The notes beneath the pieces are model-generated. The model saw only the letters and a list, made by a program, of their open reading frames with translations. It was not told where the DNA came from and did no database searches. DNA of 34,018 nt from a bacterium. Lineage in GTDB: Bacteria > Acidobacteriota > Polarisedimenticolia > Polarisedimenticolales > Polarisedimenticolaceae. Location of the stretch: assembly GCA_024226515.1 (NCBI GenBank), contig JAAELQ010000110.1, positions 1 through 34,018 on the forward strand, written 5' to 3'. Shown here piece by piece: positions 1 through 7,478 of this stretch (positions within the stretch are counted from its first letter, which is position 1; the number at the start of each line of letters is the position of its first letter). The translations under genes and the position numbers were made by a program.

Positions 1-445
1 AACCCTGAGAATCGGCTGATCCACGCACTCCACCATCATCGGCGATCCCACCCCAAAACGCGAGCACTCAACCCAAACTTTCCGACCACCCAACTAGGTT
101 GCGACAGTAGTCGCAAGACCCCGCCGTCCTCTCGTCGAGTTCCGGAGAGTCGGTCAGCCCCCTATCAAAAGGATGCGGCTCAACATCGAGGGCAGCAGTA
201 GGTACGAGCCATGCCAGACCGGAGACCTCCACCTGCAACAACGTCGCGGGCGAACAGTTCGTCGAGCCGAGTGGCCTAGTCGGTAGTCCACGGCGACGTC
301 AAGCCCGATCGAGCCCGGACACAAGTGTCGCCCACGTAGCGGAGCTGCAACGTCCAACATGAACCCGGCCAGCACCCACCGAGCCCCGCGCGCGTTACCT
401 CCCTGTTACCTCAGGTCGGCGGTGCAACGCATCTCCACCAACTGC
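1..445. other. No recognisable gene at the left edge
   Basis: I found no reading frame here with a recognisable family signature. The open frames are short and low-complexity, as expected by chance in high-GC DNA. The only structure I could pick out is a perfect short inverted repeat at 99-116. The stretch is probably the flank outside the left tRNA-terminator copy. Confidence 0.5.
99..116. repeat. Perfect 7-bp inverted repeat
   Basis: TTGCGAC (99-105) and GTCGCAA (110-116) are exact reverse complements separated by AGTA. An 18-bp dyad of this form could be a regulator site or a small hairpin. No gene adjoins it, so no function is assigned. Confidence 0.35.
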
Positions 446-491
446 AAAGGCCCGGAAACGCTGAGTTTCCGGGCCCTTCGATTGGTGGCGG
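446..491. repeat. Left copy of imperfect 46-nt direct repeat (tRNA 3' end plus terminator)
   Basis: This stretch matches 33861-33906 in the same orientation at 39 of 46 positions. It holds a long terminator hairpin (449-475) and then TGGTGGCGG (483-491), which on the minus strand reads CCGCCACCA, the 3' end of a tRNA with CCA. Homology to the tRNA stops at 491. The likeliest reading is a displaced tRNA 3' tip left at an integration edge. The two copies may instead be independent terminators behind related tRNA genes. Confidence 0.5.
449..475. terminator. Strong hairpin, tRNA-type terminator
   Basis: GGCCCGGAAAC (449-459) pairs perfectly with GTTTCCGGGCC (465-475) around a 5-nt loop. The stem is 11 bp. 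A short A run precedes it and CTT follows, so it may work in both directions. On the minus strand it lies just after the CCGCCACCA tRNA tip, which is where tRNA genes usually carry a terminator. Confidence 0.6.
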
Positions 492-579
492 TCCGCTGTC
501 GGTCTCTCGCTGGCGCGAGTCGAGCCGGCTCGCCGAGAGTCCCGTCAGCGCCCCACAACCCCAAGATCGAGATCGCGGC

Positions 580-885
580 TCAGCGGATCCCGCCTTCGTG
601 ACCGCTCGCAGGACCGGACCGCAGAGGCGGCCACGTGGCCCCAGCAACATACGCGGTGACAACGTAGCTGCGTGCCGGTCCAACTCGTTGCGGCTGCGGT
701 CATAGCGGGTCGTGGTGCGGGGCCGCGTGACGGGTCGCGATGTGCATATGGCGTAGGCGCACCCTGGCGTCGAGGGCGTTGGTGATGAACGCGTGACGCT
801 GACTGTGACGGATGGTGTGTTTGGCCACCCCCACGCTCTTGCTGATGCGCCGTCTGAGATGCCCTTTGCCGGTCACCCACAGTAC
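580..885 (-). pseudogene. Tyrosine recombinase/integrase, C-terminal remnant with frameshifts
   Basis: Three minus-strand frames joined together read as the C-terminus of an actinobacterial tyrosine recombinase. The segment with HTIRHSQRHAFITNALDA corresponds to the HxLR box and following helix. After a shift near 722 comes PRTTTRYDRSRNELDRH, holding the tyrosine nucleophile. After a second shift near 672 comes YVVTAYVAGA, running to a TGA at 580-582. The catalytic domain and N-terminus upstream of about 885 are missing. The reading depends on splicing frames by eye, but the succession of expected motifs is clear. The remnant lies about 90 bp from the left tRNA-terminator copy, as integrase genes often sit beside their att site. 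It is not functional. Confidence 0.7.
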
Positions 886-965
886 CCCCTCACCGCCACG
901 CTCGGTGGCGACCCTTGGGGGGGCAGGTACCCCGCAATCGGGCCGGTACTGCGAGTGGTCAACAA

Positions 966-1172
966 GGGCTCAGAGAGCTCGACGCCGCGCTCGTCGAGCG
1001 GCAGGACGCCGTGGTATTCGGCCTCCTGCCACCATAGGTCGAGCATCTGGGCGAGCCGTTCCGGCTCGGCCTCGGCGAGGTCGTGGGCACTCCCATGGCT
1101 AGGCGGTGAAGTCGTAGAGCTCCCACGACTCGGTGTCGAAGTCGGCACCCCGCTCGTACCTGGTCACGGCCC
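966..1172 (-). pseudogene. Arylsulfatase C-terminal remnant, frameshifted
   Basis: One minus-strand frame reads RYERGADFDTESWELYDFTA and then meets a TAG near 1101. A different frame just downstream continues HDLAEAEPERLAQMLDLWW, then VLPLDERGVEL. Together they match the conserved arylsulfatase tail (WELYDL...DLA...P..L..L..LWW.EA....VLPLD). Only about 65 residues remain, with a frame change between them, and the sulfatase catalytic domain with its formylglycine site is absent. The fragment abuts an SDR remnant upstream and the integrase remnant downstream. It is recombination debris, not a working gene. Confidence 0.6.
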
Positions 1173-1212
1173 TTCACCACACCCCATCGAGTTCGGCGGC
1201 GCAGGCTCGGCT

Positions 1213-1348
1213 CCCACCGTTCGAGGACACCGGCCTCGATATCGGCCATCACGAGGGCCATGCCCTCGGCGGGGAGCCGTTGGGTCACGGCGAGGCCGAT
1301 GCCCGATGCCGCTCCCGCGACTACCGCGGTTCGACCGTTCAGTTCCAT
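1213..1348 (-). pseudogene. Short-chain dehydrogenase, N-terminal remnant
   Basis: From an ATG at 1348, about 45 codons read as the start of an SDR: MELNGRTAVVAGAASGIG carries the glycine-rich NAD(P) motif, followed by the helix and the second strand ending in an acidic residue (MADIEAG). After ERW the frame turns into Arg-rich non-SDR sequence that overlaps the sulfatase remnant. The NAG, Ser and YxxxK parts of the fold are missing. It is probably a gene start fused to unrelated DNA. Confidence 0.6.
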
Positions 1349-1479
1349 GTGTCTTTCCGTCGGTGTCGTCCGGGCGAGCGGCGTGGCGGCCCCACGCTCG
1401 CGTGCTTGCTACCAAGTGCCCATCGCCGTGGGCCGTGCGGGGTCTCAGGTGTCGCCGACGCGCGCCCGCACGTCCGGCG

Positions 1480-1686
1480 CTACGCGTCGGAGTCGTCGAT
1501 CATCCGTCGCATGCTCAGCGGTCGGATGTCCCGCCACACACGGTCGATGTAGTCAAGGCACTCGCGCCTCGAGCCTTCGAAGCCCTCTGCTCGCCAACCG
1601 CCGGGAATTGCCATGTTGATAGGCCACAAGGAGAACTGCTCTTCGTGATTGACCACGACGATCGCAGCGCTGTCGTCATCTTCCAC
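1480..1686 (-). CDS. MbtH-like protein
   Basis: This 68-aa protein belongs to the MbtH family, small partners that bind NRPS adenylation domains and are often needed for their solubility or activity. The family signature is complete: NHEEQFSLWP, a central PGGW, then ECLDYIDRVWRDIRPLS with the conserved Trp and Pro residues. A GTG start at 1686 is chosen because GGAGG lies 9 nt upstream. The gene is far from the NRPS start, on the same strand but outside the main operon, and it diverges from the small peptide gene at 1850. It most likely serves NRPS1 and NRPS2, the only adenylation domains in view. Confidence 0.95.
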   Translation of the reverse strand: MEDDDSAAIVVVNHEEQFSLWPINMAIPGGWRAEGFEGSRRECLDYIDRVWRDIRPLSMRRMIDDSDA

Positions 1687-1798
1687 TGTTGGATTCCTCC
1701 TCTGACCGCACGAACACTACAGCCAGCGGCCCTGAGACGCTCTTGTCGGGCCTGCTCGGCCGCCGATACCGACGCGGGCGTGGTCACGGCAAGTTCGC

Positions 1799-1827
1799 TT
1801 GACCACGTAGAGCACGCGTCTTAGGGT
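1799..1827 (+). promoter_or_regulatory. Possible promoter for the precursor peptide gene
   Basis: TTGACC (1799-1804) and TAGGGT (1822-1827) are separated by 17 nt inside the 163-bp divergent region between the MbtH gene and the peptide gene. The match to sigma-70 hexamers is good at -35 and partial at -10. Transcription would start almost at the ribosome binding site, which is unusually close, so this is tentative. Confidence 0.3.
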
Positions 1828-1849
1828 TTACGCGGGGAGGTCCGCGGTG

Positions 1850-1999
1850 ATGAAGAAGCAGGTCGCCAGTGAAGCGATGTTCTACGAGGTCGACGACACC
1901 AGACCCGACGCCATGTTCTACGAGGTCGACGGGACAGCTGCATCCACCAGCTTGCTGGCCGACCCCGCGACGGCGTTCGAAACTGCGCTGACCTCCTGA
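1850..1999 (+). CDS. Putative RiPP precursor peptide with duplicated AMFYEVD core
   Basis: A 49-codon ORF starts at ATG 1850, with a strong GGGGAGG ribosome binding site at 1834-1840, and ends at TGA 1997-1999. The peptide begins MKKQVASE, then has AMFYEVD twice, as SEAMFYEVDDT and PDAMFYEVDGT, and ends ADPATAFETALTS. The 19-nt sequence encoding the repeat is identical at 1877 and 1913, a 36-bp period, which suggests recent duplication of a core unit. It lies directly upstream of an HExxH-type putative peptide hydroxylase, the usual arrangement of a precursor and its modifying enzyme. The Asp (and Glu) residues of each repeat are obvious candidate sites. There is no signal peptide, Cys or double-Gly cleavage motif. 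I do not recognise the peptide as a known precursor family, so the role is inferred from context and repeat architecture. Confidence 0.65.
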   Translation: MKKQVASEAMFYEVDDTRPDAMFYEVDGTAASTSLLADPATAFETALTS

Positions 2000-2049
2000 G
2001 CGTCGACGCGCTCGCCGCCACGCTGCTCGAGCCCGCGGGAGGGGACGAG

Positions 2050-3231
2050 GTGGCACGCTTGCGACGTGATCATCACCGCGCCGACCGCGAACTGCTAGCG
2101 TCGCTGCGGACCGATCCGGACCGTTCGGATGTCTCGTGTCCGCTCGCCGAACTCGATGGACTCGAGTCCCTACCCGCCTGCGGTGGGCTGCACCAGTCAC
2201 CCGCCGCACTTTGCGCGACGGCGATGATGTCAGCGGCGGAGCGAGCCCTGGTCGACGGCTCCTCCGCCCAGGGAACAGTCGAAGGCGGTCGTGAGTTCGC
2301 ACTGCCGATCTGTGGCGTTCGGCTGGTCGTTCCCGACGACGCCGCACTGCACTGGGTCGTCGACGCCGGCGGTGAGCTCCAGCTATCCGACGGCGGTCGG
2401 CTCCTGGCGACGATCTCGCGGTCGAGCCCTGGTGAACCTTGGGGGGTCGTGGCGGGGGACGAAGCGCAAAGGTTGCGCCGAACGCCCGTGGGCGGCCTCA
2501 CGATCGAGCCCGGGTTAGTTTCGTACGACGCCCGACTCCCCACATCCGCCTCGATCCTCGATCGGCCGCTGACCGACAAGGAGTTCCACGCGATCGAAGT
2601 GGCAGTCGGGCTGCTCCGCTCCGCGGCCCCGGACCTGTTGAGGGAGATGACCGACGAGGGGGTCCGGCTCGTTCCACTCACCCCGAAGCCCGGTGTCATC
2701 CGGCAGAGCTGCTCGTTCCGGACGGCTCCCGGGCTGGTGTTCCTCAACCCCGGTGACCCGTTAGAGATCCTCGACCTGCTGTGCCACGAGTACCACCACC
2801 TGAAGCTCTTCCGGTTCCAGGAGCACCACGAACTGCTGGCGGAACCCGACGTCCCGGTCGCCGCGCCATGGCGGGCCGATACGCGCACGGCCGAGGGATT
2901 GCTCCACGGCACCTACGTGTTCGTCATGTGCGCATGGTTGCTGGACCGTGTCTATGCGCTCTTCCCGCCAAGTTGGCGCGGCCGCCGTCGGCTGGTCGTT
3001 TTCCGGGTGTGCGTCGAGTCGGCGCTAGCAGAACTGCGGCGCGCTCGCGCCGGCCCCATCGGGCTGGGCCGGAGCCTCGTCGAGCGGATCGACGAGTCGA
3101 ACACCGCGGCGCTCGCCGCGCTTAACGATCGGCTTCCCGAGACGGTGGAGTGGGCCCGAAGGACGGTCGACGACCACATGGCGCGTTCGGGGACGGAGCG
3201 AAGCACCGACCCCTGGTTCCTGGGCACCTAG
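2050..3231 (+). CDS. HExxH-type putative alpha-ketoglutarate peptide beta-hydroxylase
   Basis: The 393-aa protein matches the HEXXH-motif family associated with peptide modification, known in databases as aKG-HExxH-type peptide beta-hydroxylase. The motif is HEYHH at residues 246-250, within LLCHEYHHLKLFRFQEHH, followed by the family-typical AEGLLHGTYVF at about 281-291. His246 and His250 would bind the metal; I did not assign the third ligand. By family knowledge it hydroxylates Asp-type residues of a ribosomal peptide, so the adjacent repeat peptide is the natural substrate. The start is uncertain. GTG 2050 has GGGAGGGG at 2037-2044, but in-frame sequence upstream from CTG 1996 (LSVDALAATLLEP) resembles the family N-terminus and would overlap the peptide's TGA as CTGA. 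It is convergent with the GT1 gene 49 bp away. Confidence 0.8.
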   Translation: MARLRRDHHRADRELLASLRTDPDRSDVSCPLAELDGLESLPACGGLHQSPAALCATAMMSAAERALVDGSSAQGTVEGGREFALPICGVRLVVPDDAALHWVVDAGGELQLSDGGRLLATISRSSPGEPWGVVAGDEAQRLRRTPVGGLTIEPGLVSYDARLPTSASILDRPLTDKEFHAIEVAVGLLRSAAPDLLREMTDEGVRLVPLTPKPGVIRQSCSFRTAPGLVFLNPGDPLEILDLLCHEYHHLKLFRFQEHHELLAEPDVPVAAPWRADTRTAEGLLHGTYVFVMCAWLLDRVYALFPPSWRGRRRLVVFRVCVESALAELRRARAGPIGLGRSLVERIDESNTAALAALNDRLPETVEWARRTVDDHMARSGTERSTDPWFLGT

Positions 3232-3244
3232 GACGCGCGGGCGG

Positions 3245-3266
3245 CGGCGCCCTGGACGCAGCGCCG
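3245..3266. terminator. Weak hairpin between convergent genes
   Basis: CGGCGC (3245-3250) pairs exactly with GCGCCG (3261-3266) around a 10-nt loop in the 49-bp gap between the convergent hydroxylase and GT1 genes. The stem is short and has no U run, so terminator activity is only plausible. Confidence 0.3.
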
Positions 3267-3280
3267 GCGTCAGACGTTGA

Positions 3281-4621
3281 TCAGCCCAGGCCGAGGGCCG
3301 CGAGCACCGAGCCCACAGCGGCATCGCTGCGGTCGAGACGCGCGAACGTGGCGTGCATCTCGGCCACCCTGCGACGAATCGCCGGGTCGGCAACCACCCG
3401 CTCGGCGCGGTCGAGCACGTCAGCCGGTCGGTCACGGCGGTGGCCCAGGACCCCGACCCGATGGGCGACCACCCGAGCCGCGTTGCCGGGCTGGTCGGCG
3501 CGCAACGGGTAGGCGACGACCGCCGTGTTGCAGCGAATCGCCTCCTTGAGGCCGTTGTGACCGCAGTGGCTGATGTGGACATCGGCCGCGCGAAGCGCCT
3601 CGATCTGCGGTGCCCAGCCGACGACCTTGACGTTGTCCGCGTCCACGAACGGCCCGACGGTGCCGGGCTCGGCGACCATCAGCAGGTCCCATCGGTCGCT
3701 CCCTGCGAAGGCCGCTCCGATGCGGCGTCGGAGCTCGGTGCGGGCCGGCAGCTGCTGCTTCGGCACGGTACTGAGCGAGCAGTACGCCAGCCGCGCGGAC
3801 GAGCGCCGCCAACTCCAGTCGAACGTCGGCTCCGATCGCTCGACGTCGACGCAAGGTCCGATGTAGGTCGGTTGGCTCGCTCCGTCGGGACGGGGTAGGT
3901 CGAACTCGCGCGCCATCAGGACCAGTTCCGGAACGTCGCTCAGCCGCAGGTCGTACGGCACTCGACGGTCGACACGGACGTCGTACCAGCGGACGCCGGA
4001 CTCGGCGGAAAGCGCCGCGAAGTGTGCATCGTTGTCCGCGCCGAACGCCAACCGGCGGGTGCGTTCGAGCGAGCGGTGGATGCCGTACCGGGCGCGTTGG
4101 ACCGCCCACGTCGAACGGACGCCGACCTGCCCGATCCGACCGGGGCGGGGGACGTGCCCGCTCGTGTACGGCGGCACGGTCATGTCGGTGTGCAGCGGCG
4201 GTTTGGTCGACAGTGCGACGCACGGCACCCCGGTTGCGCCCAACGCTGGCTGATACGGCAGCATGAACGGATCGAACACGGCGCCGTCCGGGCGAAACTC
4301 GGCAACGAGGTTGCCCAGGGCTTCGGTCTGTCGCCTCGCGGTGGCGACGAGCCGCTCCCGGCTGCGCGTGCAGGCCCGGACGAGGTCGAGCAGCGAGCCG
4401 TCGGGACCACGGTGCGGAACAGGGTCCTCGGCCAAGACCTCGTGCAGCATGTGATCAAACCCGAGCCGATCCAGCCGTGAAGCCAACGCGGGAGGCCCGG
4501 TGTAGACCACGTCGTGGCCGAGGCGTCGCAGCCGACGGGCGAGGAACGTTGTGGCGTGAACGTGACCCGCATGGTCATCCAGGACAAAAAGGATCCGCGC
4601 CCCGGGCCCCCGTCGGCTCAT
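3281..4621 (-). CDS. UDP-glycosyltransferase, GT1/macrolide glycosyltransferase type
   Basis: This 446-aa protein is a GT-B fold nucleotide-sugar glycosyltransferase. The N-terminal domain opens with ARILFVLDDHAGHVHATTFLARRL, as in GT1 enzymes acting on small molecules. The C-terminal donor site is clear: VVGWAPQIEALRAADVHISH, then CGHNGLKEAI and ADQPGNAARV, the HxGxN...E and DQ-x-NA elements. Ser of the usual GxNS is Gly here. ATG 4621 overlaps the upstream TGA as ATGA, so it is translationally coupled to the GT2 gene and is the last gene of the NRPS operon. It probably attaches a sugar to the peptide product; donor and acceptor cannot be read from the sequence. Confidence 0.85.
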   Translation of the reverse strand: MSRRGPGARILFVLDDHAGHVHATTFLARRLRRLGHDVVYTGPPALASRLDRLGFDHMLHEVLAEDPVPHRGPDGSLLDLVRACTRSRERLVATARRQTEALGNLVAEFRPDGAVFDPFMLPYQPALGATGVPCVALSTKPPLHTDMTVPPYTSGHVPRPGRIGQVGVRSTWAVQRARYGIHRSLERTRRLAFGADNDAHFAALSAESGVRWYDVRVDRRVPYDLRLSDVPELVLMAREFDLPRPDGASQPTYIGPCVDVERSEPTFDWSWRRSSARLAYCSLSTVPKQQLPARTELRRRIGAAFAGSDRWDLLMVAEPGTVGPFVDADNVKVVGWAPQIEALRAADVHISHCGHNGLKEAIRCNTAVVAYPLRADQPGNAARVVAHRVGVLGHRRDRPADVLDRAERVVADPAIRRRVAEMHATFARLDRSDAAVGSVLAALGLG

Positions 4622-6537
4622 AGAGGAACGCTTGGCGCCGTCGGCCACTGGCGGCCGACGGCGACCCCGGCTGCCGGCGTCTCCCAGATGTCGGTGTCGT
4701 TGAACCAGCCAAGGTCGTCGCGTTCGAACGAACCCGACGGTGCGCCGGCCCATCCCGCCCGCGCCACCTCGGCGATGCGGTCCCAGTCGAGGAGGTCGGT
4801 CAACGACAGACCGAAGTGGCTCCCGGCTGCGTCGGGGAATTCGGTCACGAGTCGCCGCAGATGGGAGCGGGCCCTGACGAAGTCGTGCTCGGCGAGATAG
4901 CACCGGATCTCGTCGTCGGCCTCTTCGTGGCGGGACACTGCTCTCGTCCGCAGCGCCCACTCCGCGCCGAGCAGCCGGTTACTGATGCTCAGCAGTCGAT
5001 CCCATCCGGACCAGCGCTCCTCGAGGACCTTGGCCACCTGATCGCGGGTCGGACCACCGGTTCGGGCTCGACGCGACCATCGATCGACCGTCGCGATCGC
5101 ATCCGCGCAGAACATCTGCCGACGCACGTCGGGTTCGAGTTCCACGATCGCTCGGGCGAGCAGAAGGCCGGAGGTACCGGTCCCTTCGTCGTCGGGCCAG
5201 GCCGCTGCACCTTCGAGGACGGTTCGCGCCACCGACACGTTGGAGGTCGCGTTGATCGGCATCGGGAACTGGGCGGCAGGCGGTCGACCGTCGACGAGCC
5301 CAACCGTCAGGCCCTGGACCGCGACCACATCGTAGCGCTCGTGGCATCCGCGGTGGACATCGACGGTTCGCTCGTCCCAGTCGTCGTCGCCATCGAGGAA
5401 GACGACGACGTCACCGTCGCACCGCTCAGCGGCGGTATTTCGGTCGGCAAACGCGGTGCCGCCACCCCCGACGCACCTCACTCCCTCCATCTCGTCGAGA
5501 CACGCTTGGTCGACGGCGCTCCCCGCCACGACGATCTCGGACGCGCCCGGGTCGGCCGCCGACAGAGCGCCTAGCCGGACGGCGAGTGGTCGCCGTCCGG
5601 CGGTGACGACGACACTGGTCGCGAACCCCGCCGGATCGATCTCGACCTTCAGAGGTGGTGGTCCGCCGGCGGGTGCCGGCCGCCCCTCTCGCCAGAGGAG
5701 CTCCTGGTCGCGCTCGCGGTACTTCGCGTAGATCCGTCGGATCATGACGTAGTCAGGGTCCTTCGCGAGCTCCGCGAAGCTGCGCTCCTGACGGGCTCGC
5801 TTGCGCGTCAGCGCAGCTCGGTCGGTGGCGTAGTCGTGGTGGATCCTTGCACCTGGCCAGTACACCTGTCGCCGGAGGTCGCCCTCGTGACGGGCGATGC
5901 GCACCGCGAGCTCGGTGCCGCCGCCCCCGAACCTGATCTCGTCCCGCCAGCCCCCGACTGCGAAGAAGACGTCGCGCCGGTACGACGTGTTGCCCTCGAC
6001 GATTGCGTGCTGCGGGAACGGTCGGTCGCCGGGAACGTAGTGGCGGGCCAACCGGTTGGTCGGCGTCATCTTGGCCGGCACGTAGGCACCGCGCACCGAT
6101 ACGCAGTCAAGTTGCTCGTGGGCTCGCAGATGCTCCCGGAGCAGACGGTGGTCCGGGACGCAGTCGTCCTCAAGAAACATCACAATGCCGGCGCTCGTCG
6201 CGACGGCGCCGAGGTTGCGGGCAAGGAACGCACCCGTGTTGGTGGACAGCTCGATGCACCGGTCGGTGAGCTCGACCAGGGGATGCTCCGACACCTCTAT
6301 GCCGTTCGCCACGAACACGACCTGGGCCCGCACGTCCGACTCGTCCCGCAGCGCTCGGAGCACGCGGGCGGCGTCAGCCAGCCCGCGGTGGGCGATGACG
6401 ACGACGCTGATGTCCGGATCGGAAGCCTCCTTCCACGCCGGGACGGCGCTGACGTAATCGAGGTAGCGAGATCCCCGCTCCTCCCAGCCGACGTGCGTAA
6501 GCGCCGACCGGAGGCTCGTAAGGGCGTCATCCGTCAT
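4618..6537 (-). CDS. Two-domain family 2 glycosyltransferase
   Basis: This 639-aa protein has two GT-A type modules in tandem. The first, about residues 42-250, starts DISVVVIAHRG and has the DxD-like box MFLEDDCVPD (119-128), with a downstream GGGGTELAVRIARHEGD acceptor-loop region. The second, about 325-500, has EIVVAGS and a second box VVFLDGDDDWDE (378-389). The C-terminal 140 residues are helical with no recognised domain. There is no signal peptide or membrane segment. ATG 6537 has GGAGG 6 nt upstream and overlaps the ATP-grasp stop by 11 nt. It probably glycosylates the same product as the GT1 enzyme. Whether both modules are active is unknown. Confidence 0.8.
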   Translation of the reverse strand: MTDDALTSLRSALTHVGWEERGSRYLDYVSAVPAWKEASDPDISVVVIAHRGLADAARVLRALRDESDVRAQVVFVANGIEVSEHPLVELTDRCIELSTNTGAFLARNLGAVATSAGIVMFLEDDCVPDHRLLREHLRAHEQLDCVSVRGAYVPAKMTPTNRLARHYVPGDRPFPQHAIVEGNTSYRRDVFFAVGGWRDEIRFGGGGTELAVRIARHEGDLRRQVYWPGARIHHDYATDRAALTRKRARQERSFAELAKDPDYVMIRRIYAKYRERDQELLWREGRPAPAGGPPPLKVEIDPAGFATSVVVTAGRRPLAVRLGALSAADPGASEIVVAGSAVDQACLDEMEGVRCVGGGGTAFADRNTAAERCDGDVVVFLDGDDDWDERTVDVHRGCHERYDVVAVQGLTVGLVDGRPPAAQFPMPINATSNVSVARTVLEGAAAWPDDEGTGTSGLLLARAIVELEPDVRRQMFCADAIATVDRWSRRARTGGPTRDQVAKVLEERWSGWDRLLSISNRLLGAEWALRTRAVSRHEEADDEIRCYLAEHDFVRARSHLRRLVTEFPDAAGSHFGLSLTDLLDWDRIAEVARAGWAGAPSGSFERDDLGWFNDTDIWETPAAGVAVGRQWPTAPSVPL

Positions 6538-7438
6538 GCGCTGCCTCCAGGCCGGCGCGAAGATGTGCGGCCAGACGGTCGTCGAGCTCCTCGGCACCCC
6601 ACTGCGGCGTGGTGTTGACGTCGACGATGTGCGGGATGCCGTCGTCGGCGATGGCGAAGTCGACCGCGCCGAAGCCGAGTCCGAAGCCCCGGACGAACTC
6701 GGTGACCGCCTCGAAGAGGGCCCGGACACGCGGCCCGGCCCCGGCCAGCACCGGGTCGGCCGGCCCGCCGAGGAGGTACGTCATCCGCGCCGTGTCTCGA
6801 CCGATCCGGCCGAGCGGGCGATCGGCAACGCCTTCGACGATGGCGATCTTTGCGCCCGCAACAAAGGTGCGATAGATCAGGCGCTCACGGTTGGTGACGT
6901 ACCGCTCGATCATCAGGCTGTCGTCGGTCCACCACTCGCCAGGGACCGCCGAGCGTTCCATCACGAGGTAGTAGTGGTCGTGGGCGATCAGGGGACTATC
7001 TACCACCGACAGTCCGAGCTCGCGCCGGACTGTTGTCGGCAGTCGGCGCTCGGGCTTCCCGCGGGCGTTCAAATCGGTCTTCACGACGAGTGGTTGCTCG
7101 GGCGGGCCGTCGAGCGGTGCGACGACGGTCGGCATGCCCTCTGCCTCGAGCCAGCGTTGCAGCGCCCGCTTGCGGACGTCGATCACGTCGGCGTTGAACA
7201 CGACTCCCCCGCGGGCCGCGACGTCGTCGAGGAAGCGAGCGCGGTCGCGAATGATGGCGCGGCTGTCGCTGACGTTGAAGTGCAGGACAACCGTCGTCGA
7301 GCACGAAGCCTCGACGAGATCTGCGAGCGTCGTCGCGTCGGTCGGCATCGTGAGGATGATCGGCGAGGCCGACGGGTAAAGTCGCGCCGCGACAGACTCC
7401 TGCCAGCCATTGAACGCGCAGAAGACCGGTGTCCGCAC
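6527..7438 (-). CDS. ATP-grasp ligase-like enzyme
   Basis: This 303-aa protein has the ATP-grasp layout: the nucleotide-binding lysine in LVVKTDLNARG (Lys120), the hinge-side acid in LMIERYV (Glu178), and the metal-binding end FGAVDFAIADDGIPHIVDVN with Asp260, Asp273 and Asn275. These enzymes activate a carboxylate as acyl phosphate and join it to an amine or thiol. GTG 7438 is chosen because a GGGAGGGGG tract precedes it; the longer frame upstream overlaps the preceding gene. It follows the 77-aa protein by 40 nt and overlaps the GT2 gene by 11 nt. In an NRPS operon it might add an amino acid or peptide to the product, as ATP-grasp peptide ligases do in other pathways. The substrate is unknown. 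Confidence 0.8.
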   Translation of the reverse strand: MRTPVFCAFNGWQESVAARLYPSASPIILTMPTDATTLADLVEASCSTTVVLHFNVSDSRAIIRDRARFLDDVAARGGVVFNADVIDVRKRALQRWLEAEGMPTVVAPLDGPPEQPLVVKTDLNARGKPERRLPTTVRRELGLSVVDSPLIAHDHYYLVMERSAVPGEWWTDDSLMIERYVTNRERLIYRTFVAGAKIAIVEGVADRPLGRIGRDTARMTYLLGGPADPVLAGAGPRVRALFEAVTEFVRGFGLGFGAVDFAIADDGIPHIVDVNTTPQWGAEELDDRLAAHLRAGLEAAHDG

Positions 7439-7478
7439 CCGCCCCCTCCCGTGTGGCCCGACTCGGCCGGCCCAGTCG

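Noticed and set aside
1850..1999. Peptide as an FxSxx-COOH family precursor
   Set aside because: The C-terminus is AFETALTS, which does not end in F-x-S-x-x, and no FxsB-type radical SAM gene is present.
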